From: Paracyclopina nana
Lineage: Eukaryota; Arthropoda; Copepoda; Cyclopoida; Cyclopettidae
Reading direction: 5' to 3'
Assembly: GCA_019096065.1 (NCBI GenBank)
Contig: JAGUCH010000002.1
Coordinates: forward strand, 16,380,501-16,444,500
DNA length: 64,000 nucleotides
Shown: in pieces, positions 57,248-64,000 of the stretch
Layout of the letters: every line of letters begins with the position of its first letter
How positions within the stretch are numbered: the first letter of the stretch is position 1
The notes under the pieces: generated by a model
The model's input: only the letters and a program-made list of their open reading frames with translations
Databases searched by the model: none
What the model was told of the DNA's origin: nothing
Program-made: the position numbers and the translations under genes

Positions 57248-60200
57248 TCATCCATCCAAGTCGAGGGCCTCGACGCCGTCATGCCCACTAGCGGCCATCT
57301 TTTGCTTCCAGGCGCTCACATTTTCTCTGACAATCAAGGCCAGCTCAAGGATCCTCTCGTAAGGAGCAGGGGAGGTATTGCTGTTGATCAACTCTTCCAA
57401 AAGAACCAGACCTCCTTCCTCCTCAATCAGCTTGCAATACTTGCCTGAATAAAATGCAAAATAAAAGTGGCAGGATCTAGAAACTGTGCAAATGAACTCA
57501 CTATCTGTCCTTGTGAGGTTGGCCAAGGCCCAAACCGCCCAATGCTGGCATTGCGGTGTGTGCGCGATTTTGATCAGTCTCAAAATGGGCTCGAAGCTTC
57601 GATAGTTGATATTTCTTTTGGTATTGATGTCCCACCGATCCAGAGCGCCAACCATTTTGGCGAGGACGTCCTCGCGGGCAGGATCCTGAATGGTCCAAGC
57701 CTCAGCGCCATCTGAGGCCATGTGTGCCAGAACTCCGGCTGCGTTGTAGGCTGTTTCAATGCCGTCTGAATTGGAGTCGAGGAGAAGCATGAACTCTCCG
57801 ACAAAGTCGGGAGTCATGAGTTGAGGTCGGAGCTCGCCAACCTCAGCCACGTTACCCAAGAGGCCCATCATATTGCGCAAGAGGTCATTCGAGTTGGAAA
57901 ACCTGCAACAACCGGAGTCATCTCCAGATCGCCATTGGATATATAATTGATAACTCTACCTTTCTTTGCATTGGATGAACAGCTCCATACCCCCGCCGTC
58001 CAAGAACCGCTTGCAGTTGATGGGGGTTTCGTCAGTGACGTTCCACATGGTGGACCACGCGGTTTCCATCACATCATCACATGTGTCTAGAATAAAATGG
58101 ATGCTCTCTGATGATATCGAGCTGATCAAGGTAAACGCTTACCAGCTTCTAATTTGGCCCTGATGACATTCAGCATTTTCTCCATGGCGCCCAAGTTGCC
58201 CACGAGGAGCTTTTGTTTGCCCTCAACCTGACAGGCCAGAGAGTTGAGTAAGCAAATTCCGGCCCTTTGGACAAAAAGGCCGTCCTCTGTGGTATGTGCT
58301 GACACGATGAAGAGCAAGATTTTCACCAGCTTCTCGTACTCGAATTTCTATAGGGAAAATCGAATTTTAATTGCATTGACAAGCCGGCGACGTATAGCTA
58401 ATTGGCCTTTGTCATCCCTTTTTTCAATATACAGTCTGTCCCGTAGATTTCTGTACACTTTGAAATCAAAAGTTTGTGATAAAACTTCTTGAAATACTCA
58501 ACACAATGGATACTGTTTGAAAGCTTGAAACTTAAGCCATCTTTTTTAGTTTTGAGATTTTTAAAAAGCATTAATTCAAATTTTGACTTAGACCACACAA
58601 TTGATAGTTACTCCAAATTCACGCCCATTTTCACTGATTTCTTTTTTATGAATAGTCACTTTCGCAAAAAAATTATTAATTCAATATCACATTAAATTGG
58701 TTAAACATTTGATCTTCACAAACCAAAAATCCCAAAGATGTGATGATGTTTAAAACACTATAATCTTGAAACTTTTTAGAAGGCAGTGGCCTTATTGTCT
58801 TTTTTTGTTTTACTGAAAAATATCCTTTCCAATCATCCACCTTTCTGATGAGCCAGCACAGAGCTGCAAGATTTTTTATTCATGAAAAAATGTCAAAAAT
58901 AGCCAAGATTAGCTAAGCTGAAAATTTGGTCAATTATTTGCCGGTTTTGGCAAATTTGCTTTTTAATTAAGTTTTCTCATTTTTTTACTTTTAATTTCTT
59001 GTATCCATTGAAGCAAAAAAAGATGGCCAAAGATTCAAGCTTTCCAATCATATCCTTTGTGTCTAATATTTCCCGAATTTGTAACACAAACTTTGGTTTT
59101 CTAAGTGTACAGAAATCTCCGGGACAGTCTGTATAACTTTTGCCAAAAGAAAATCCCGAGCAAAATTGCCACCGAGTTTTGCCGTTGGAAATCTTACCAC
59201 ATCGTGAGGAAGCTCAAACTGACATAGAGTGAGGCAGCCATTTCTGACGACCACCGTGTCATTGCGATGCGCATACATGACATTGAGCAACGTGGACAAG
59301 ATTTTCCGCTTCACCTTCAGGTTCAGCATGATATTGCTCCGGACCAGGTAATAGAGCGTGGCTGTGCACGAGAACTGAATCTTCTTGGTCTCCGTGTACT
59401 TCTCCATCGAGATGAGGATGATATCCAGAGCGGCCTTGGTGTCCTTGCAATTCTCCGTGCGGACCTTGTGATAGAGCGCAGCCAGAACCGAATCCAGGAC
59501 ATCAGGGCGGTGGAGGTAGCGTTTGGCGGCCGTCAGCAGGTGGACCTCGACGAACTCTCCAGACACCTCATGGGCTGGAATATGGGCTCGCAGCGAAGCT
59601 TCGTTCTCCGTTTTGTACAATCCCAGGAATCTGAGGGGCGTGTCAACCCTGGACGCGAGTCCGGGTATGTCGCACTTCACCACTGCTGCGTTCTCGCACT
59701 CGTACGAGCCAGTGCCCGCGAGATTCGTGCCGGATATGTCCAAGGACATGAGATTGGGCAAGGCTGAGACCAGAGCTCGGAGGCTCACGTTGGGCTGCAT
59801 GAAATGCCCGTGCATCCGGTTGACTTGGCTGATGTCCAGATGGCTGCAAAAAGGAGAAGAATTAACACTGATTGGGCAGCAATAAAACTCCTCTTGGCAA
59901 TTATTACACGAGAGAACGCAACGTGGATATGGTGGGGAGACCATGGACAATGCCCTCGACATTATGCAAAACAAGGGAGACGAGTGAGTGGGTGAAATGA
60001 GAGAGGAAGTGGAAATCTCCGAGGCTGTCGCGGTGCACGAGGCCTGAGAGGTCAAGGTGGGTCAAATGAGGCAAAGGTTTGAAGAGAAAGTCAAAGTATC
60101 TGGCGCAATCGACGACCTCGTGGTCTCGCAAGGTCAGCCTTTGCAATTTGGGGCCCCTGAGGATGAAGCCTCGTTCGAGGAATTTCCGGGCACGCAGCCT

Positions 60201-62990
60201 CTCTTCTTCAAACAGGTCATCCTCGTCGTCAGTATCAAGCTCCTCATCCTCATCCTTGAAAAGTATTCATTTTGTTTAACGGGAAAAAACATCAAAATTC
60301 AACTCTTACATAGAAAAGGTGGGTAGGCATAATCACATTGGCTGGATCGAGGGTGAGCTCCACGAGGTTATCAGTGTGCTCACTGATGTCCTCAATGGCG
60401 TCATAGGTGAGCAGAGGACAATTGACCAGCCTCAGCTCACGAAGGTTATGGCGCACGAGCATCTTCAGGCCTTCGTTGCTGATATTGGCGTTTCGCAGGT
60501 CCAGCCTTCTCAATCTGGAGGAGGAAGGGTCGCCAAAGGCTTTGGCCACGCGGTCATCAATATCGATCCCCTCGGAGGCCATAGTAGCTAAAAAATAATA
60601 TTTTATTCTTACAGGTGCAACTCAGTTAAACGAAGTTAAATCCAGTTAATGTGGTGTTCACCAACTAGGGAAAATCGGCTCTGCTGGTAAAAGGCACTTT
60701 TTGTAAAAGGCACCTACCTAAATTGGCAATCTGCAAAAAAGGCACCTAAATAAAAGGCACTTTCATAAAAGTCACAACTCATTTAAAGGCCCAAAAAATG
60801 TTTTTAATCTAATCAGATAATTTTAATGATTACGTTTAGAAGTTAAAAAAGTTTCCATTGCCATGAAGTCTGCATTATCATACCAATAGAGTCATTAGAA
60901 ATGTGGCTGCACTGTAGCATTAAATAAACCGGCCAAATGGGCCAAAGCGCTTACCCAATTTTTGATGACTGAATGTCCTATATTAAGTGTGTACCCGCAT
61001 TGACTCATTACTAAAGTTAAGAGAAAAAGTTAACCTGAGTTTTGCTCTGTTCTCAGATATTTATACAGGTACACCATAGATCCATAATGTTGCTTAATTT
61101 TATGTAGCTTGAGCTGGCAAGATTGCCAAGTTAAGTTCCCAAACTGATTTTGATTGGCTAAGTTTTGTTGCCAATCTGAACTAAGCTTCAAAAAGTTATC
61201 TCAAATTTGTTGCTGCCCAAGCTTGCAGTATTGAGTACAGCCAACTTTGCTCATCAGCTACGGATATCCAACACAGCAACTAAGAAATAAGGAAACTTAA
61301 AGTTAATCTTTGATTGGGAAACCAACTGCTTCTGACAAAAATACATAAAATATTTTTTATCCCAAATAATTTTGAACACATTGCCAATTTCATATTTGAG
61401 ATGGGTGCCTTTTACAAGGAGTGCCAAATAATAATGGTGCCTTTTACCAGTATACCCGGAAAATCCTTACACCTTTTCCTTGAATAACTTTAATACTGAG
61501 AGCTAGTGATTCTTGCTCATCTCATAAATTAATGCTAGCTTCATTGAGATGAACAATAAGTTTCACTATGGCAAGGAAAAATGCCGTAGATGAACACCGA
61601 TCAAAAATTGATTTTCGAAATATGGAGAAATAGCTCACAAATCAAGTGATCGCAGACTTCGGCAGGAAGGACAAGGCCATCGTGGATTCGGCTGAAGGCC
61701 GAGGCCTCCATCTTGAAAAGGATGTTTGGGTGGGCAAAAACGGCCTTTGCCGCCTGCGAGAAGAGCGTTTCCGGCGAGTTGTCCTCGAAGATGGAGGTTG
61801 AGGCCGCCATGACGACAGAGGGGATGGCAATGACGTCGATGACCTCGGATAACCGGTTATGCCGGTAGATTCGCTTCAAGCGACGTCGAACCTTGAAATC
61901 TGGGTAGGAGGGATGGACCGGGCAATCATCCTCGGGGGCCTCTTTGGCTATCCGGAGCCGATCACGACACCTGAAAAACGAAATAATTAAAAGAGTTAGA
62001 AGAAAAAAAAGCAACCAGGAAATATTCTGCTCCAGTGAAGCAATGAAAAATGCTCATGTATACCAAAAAGGTTAACCATACTAACATGCGGTATAGTATA
62101 TAAATCCGTTTGAGGCTTGCTTTGCTTGACTATATTTATGCCCTGTTCATGTATTAAGAATGCCTTAAGGTATGGAAAAATGTCATTAAGAACAGTGAAT
62201 AATCCGTTGCTGACTGCCACTCGACGAGTTCAGCTTGGGGCCGAGCAGCGTTTTTTATGGCAATTTTTGCTATTTTATCTCGTGGTTTTCAGCATATTTC
62301 ACAACAAACTATCTTTCATCGCATTTCTTTAATATCAGATGAAGTTTAACAATTGATTTTGCTCAAAAGGACTTAAATGTGGAGCACTTAATAGCCAAAA
62401 TAAGATTTGTTTACTTTCAAGTTGGCTTAAAGTTGATCTGATTTTTTTAGTATCAGCTGGCGCTTGCCATAAGACAATTTTTCTCCTTTCCTTGAGGTGT
62501 TTTTCGTGCATTTTCCAAAGGAGTTTGAGGCGTACATGAACAGGACATTAAGTGTGAAGTGAAGCGAATTATAGCAAAGCTGAAGTTAACTCAACTTTTC
62601 AGCAGTTCAAGGACAATATCAGTTCCAATTGTTTTTATTATAGAATTCGGCTCTATGCTTAATTAACTTAATTTAATAAATTCATTCAAAAGCAACAAAG
62701 TTATGTGGGGACTTAACCAGTCAATGACAAAGAAGCACAGTCCAGCCATTATTATTGTTATGATCCACTTGAGCAATCCACTCCAACTGAGCTGAAGCTT
62801 GAGAAATGTCCACCACAAAAAAGCTCCATAATTATTTAGCACTTTTTGCAATGAACTTCAAGTGTGCAAAAACACTTGTGCTTTGGGTTTGCGCCAATTT
62901 TTTCCCCTATTTGACAGCTTGGCAGCCTGCTGAAGAACGGGGTTAAAGTGAACAAAAACTGGGTTTTTACCTGCGCCTTAGCCGAAACAT
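57248..62990 (-). CDS. ZER1: ZER1, CUL2 ubiquitin ligase substrate receptor
   Basis: ZYG11-family receptor of CUL2 ligases that recognises glycine N-degrons. Nine exons: 62990-62971, 61970-61639, 60587-60310, 60254-59908, 59843-59198, 58347-58143, 58086-57960, 57902-57502 and 57444-57248; phases close to 850 residues (human 766). The N-terminus has LPAEVCDHL (VHL-box region), then leucine-rich repeats (LRELRLVNCPLLT, LTHLDLSG, SLVSLVLHN, HLDIS, LMSLDISG), LRFLGLYKTE, and armadillo-type repeats with NVTDETPINC, MMGLLGNVAEVGELRPQLMT, RNINYRSFEPILRL and YCKLIEEEGG. These match remembered ZER1 more closely than ZYG11B. Introns 1 (1000 bp), 2 (1051 bp) and 5 (850 bp) each contain a transposable element; the other introns are 55-64 bp. 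The extra N-terminal 110 residues are basic and not conserved as I recall the family. Confidence 0.93.
58430..59133. mobile_element. 704-bp inverted-repeat element in ZER1 intron 5
   Basis: Ends TACAGTCTGTCCCGTAGATT and its mirror GGGACAGTCTGTA. The inverted repeat spans roughly 49 bp at each side, including TTTCTGTACACTT and AAAGTTTGTG. The first ten bases and the subterminal AAAGTTTGTG are shared with family C, so it is a longer relative. It has short frames only (for example 58489-58695), no transposase. Confidence 0.85.
60683..61450. mobile_element. Inverted-repeat element family D in ZER1 intron 2
   Basis: Starts CTGGTAAAAGGCAC and ends GTGCCTTTTACCAG, a perfect 14-bp inverted repeat. 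Both ends also carry extra AAAAGGCAC copies (four on the left, two on the right), a subterminal repeat pattern of the kind transposases bind. A decayed family A copy is nested inside (about 60990-61290, with CTCAGATATTTATACAGGTA and CTTAATTTTATGTAGC). Confidence 0.75.
62137..62548. mobile_element. MITE family B copy in ZER1 intron 1
   Basis: Begins TATGCCCTGTTCATGTATTA and ends GTACATGAACAGGACATTA, same ends as the short copy at 4577. Full-length interior with GGGGCCGAGCAGCGTTTTTT and TCAGCTGGCGCTTGCCATAA. Confidence 0.75.
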
Positions 62991-63893
62991 GATCTTTATT
63001 GAAGCATCACTGAATAAATACTGAACTTGAACATTTTTATATTTGCAACTTGAGAGGCGCAGCCGCTTTAAAACAGCGCTTCAAAACAACGCCGTGGGAC
63101 AGACGGAGTCTTCTAGGACACGTTTGCACACTGGGGCATTGAGCCACCAAAAAGCACTGTTTTACATAAAAAAATCTATAAAAAATATTAAAGCCAAATA
63201 GCTAATGCCAAGGCTCTTGAAAAATCAGCTCGGCCTTTTATTTTAATAGTGAAGACGCAATTAGCAACATTCCTGAATCATTCAAGCATTTCATAGCACA
63301 ATTTCAGCAGTTAATTAAGAAAAATGGAGTTTTTTAAAATGTGCTCATAGTGCGTTTTCAGGTAGTAACATCTTGGCTAAAAAATGGGAAAAAACTGGCT
63401 GGCCAGAGTGTTTTCTTTCATTTTGGGCCAGAAAAAATCGAAAAGGAAAGCTACAAAGAAAAATGTACTCTCTTTTATTAAAAGTAGGTTATTATAGTAG
63501 TTAAAAATATCATTGTCATTTATGTAGCAAAGAAGGATTTTAGGATCTCGGTCCGATATGATACAAAAGGTGCGCTCCTTTTCACGATGATTGCGACCTT
63601 GGTCAATTCAAGGCCAAGGAAAATCATGAAAACGCATACTTGTAAATGAAGAACTCGAGCCGTTACATGACCACCATATGTTCATATCGTTAGTAAATAA
63701 AGCTTTGATTTACTGCCGAACTTGTGACAAAATCAGAATTTTAAACTCCACACAAAATTCAGCTTTTTTCAAAGAAGGCCGCCATTGAAACATTTTTTTT
63801 ATTTGCAAATTTTCAAGAATTTTGCTGCAAAGGAGTTGCTGCTAAAATGGGAGCGAGTAATTGACATGACAAATGTCCTTTCAACTCCGGATT
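62991..63893. other. Gene-free interval upstream of ZER1
   Basis: Should contain the ZER1 promoter (minus) and, at its right, the promoter of a possible plus-strand gene. CpGs are present near 63050-63120 and 63880-63960. No supportable frame. Confidence 0.4.
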
Positions 63894-63900
63894 TATAAAA
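63894..63900 (+). promoter_or_regulatory. Candidate TATA box at the right edge
   Basis: TATAAAA (followed by A and GC) 28 bp before an open frame starting at 63928. This spacing would put the transcription start almost on the ATG, so a later start codon is also possible. Confidence 0.35.
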
Positions 63901-63927
63901 AGCTCGAGAAAATCACGCAGAAATGTC

Positions 63928-64000
63928 ATGAACGACGAGAAGAAGGCAAAAGTTGAACAAAGGCCAAAAGCTGCTCGTACTGAAAACAACTCGGAAATTA
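63928..64000 (+). CDS. Possible 5' end of a gene running off the window
   Basis: ATG opens a frame to the window edge: MNDEKKAKVEQRPKAARTEN and onward, 24 codons, strongly charged. The preceding ATG at 63923 stops at once. The TATA box just upstream gives modest support. Too short to identify. Confidence 0.3.
   Translation, partial: MNDEKKAKVEQRPKAARTENNSEI

Noticed and set aside
59267-59767. 166-codon plus-strand frame
   Set aside because: Exactly antisense to the large fifth exon of ZER1; it has no independent features.
1-64000. CRISPR arrays, bacterial operons, integrated viral genomes or transposase genes
   Set aside because: No regularly spaced direct repeats, no ribosome-binding-site-led polycistrons and no long viral or transposase frames were seen; all repeats are short non-coding elements.

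Overview
The window is AT-rich animal DNA, most likely from an invertebrate and plausibly an arthropod. Every recognisable gene is eukaryotic and interrupted by GT-AG introns. Most introns are about 48-69 bp, a minority run from hundreds of bp to about 10 kb, and most of those carry small terminal-inverted-repeat elements. I cannot name the species.

Layout. Positions 1-4700 hold nested tandem duplications of tRNA-like segments and long palindromes, with no convincing gene. From 4.75 to 17.6 kb there is a compact gene cluster: a GXYLT-like xylosyltransferase (minus, 3' part missing), INTS15/C7orf26 (plus), a small six-cysteine secreted protein (minus), ZDHHC6 (minus, 11 exons), an intronless predicted N-myristoylated protein (plus), ERCC6/CSB (minus, 4 exons), a hAT-type MITE with an intact 8-bp target duplication, and a type II membrane glycosyltransferase-like gene (minus). 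A PSI-domain single-pass membrane gene (minus, 5' end unresolved) occupies 19.25-21.2 kb. From 21 to 38 kb the sequence is mostly gene-poor, with one small secreted-protein gene at 27.2-27.5 kb, one orphan signal-peptide-like exon, MITEs and one promoter-like spot. A 644-residue single-pass membrane protein gene that I do not recognise runs from 39.8 to 56.5 kb (plus, 8 coding exons, first coding intron 10.6 kb). It converges on ZER1 (57.2-63.0 kb, minus, 9 exons). A new reading frame opens at the extreme right edge.

Functions are housekeeping and not obviously linked: snRNA/transcription processing (INTS15), transcription-coupled repair (ERCC6), protein palmitoylation (ZDHHC6), CUL2 substrate recognition for the N-degron pathway (ZER1), and O-glycan extension (GXYLT). 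Genes come in divergent pairs (GXYLT/INTS15; ZDHHC6/myristoylated protein) and convergent pairs (INTS15/secreted protein; membrane gene/ZER1).

At least five families of short inverted-repeat elements shape the non-coding DNA. Exon models were built by hand from splice signals, reading phase and remembered homologous proteins. Phase bookkeeping closes exactly for INTS15, the six-cysteine gene, ZDHHC6, ERCC6, the long membrane gene and ZER1. No alignment or search was run.
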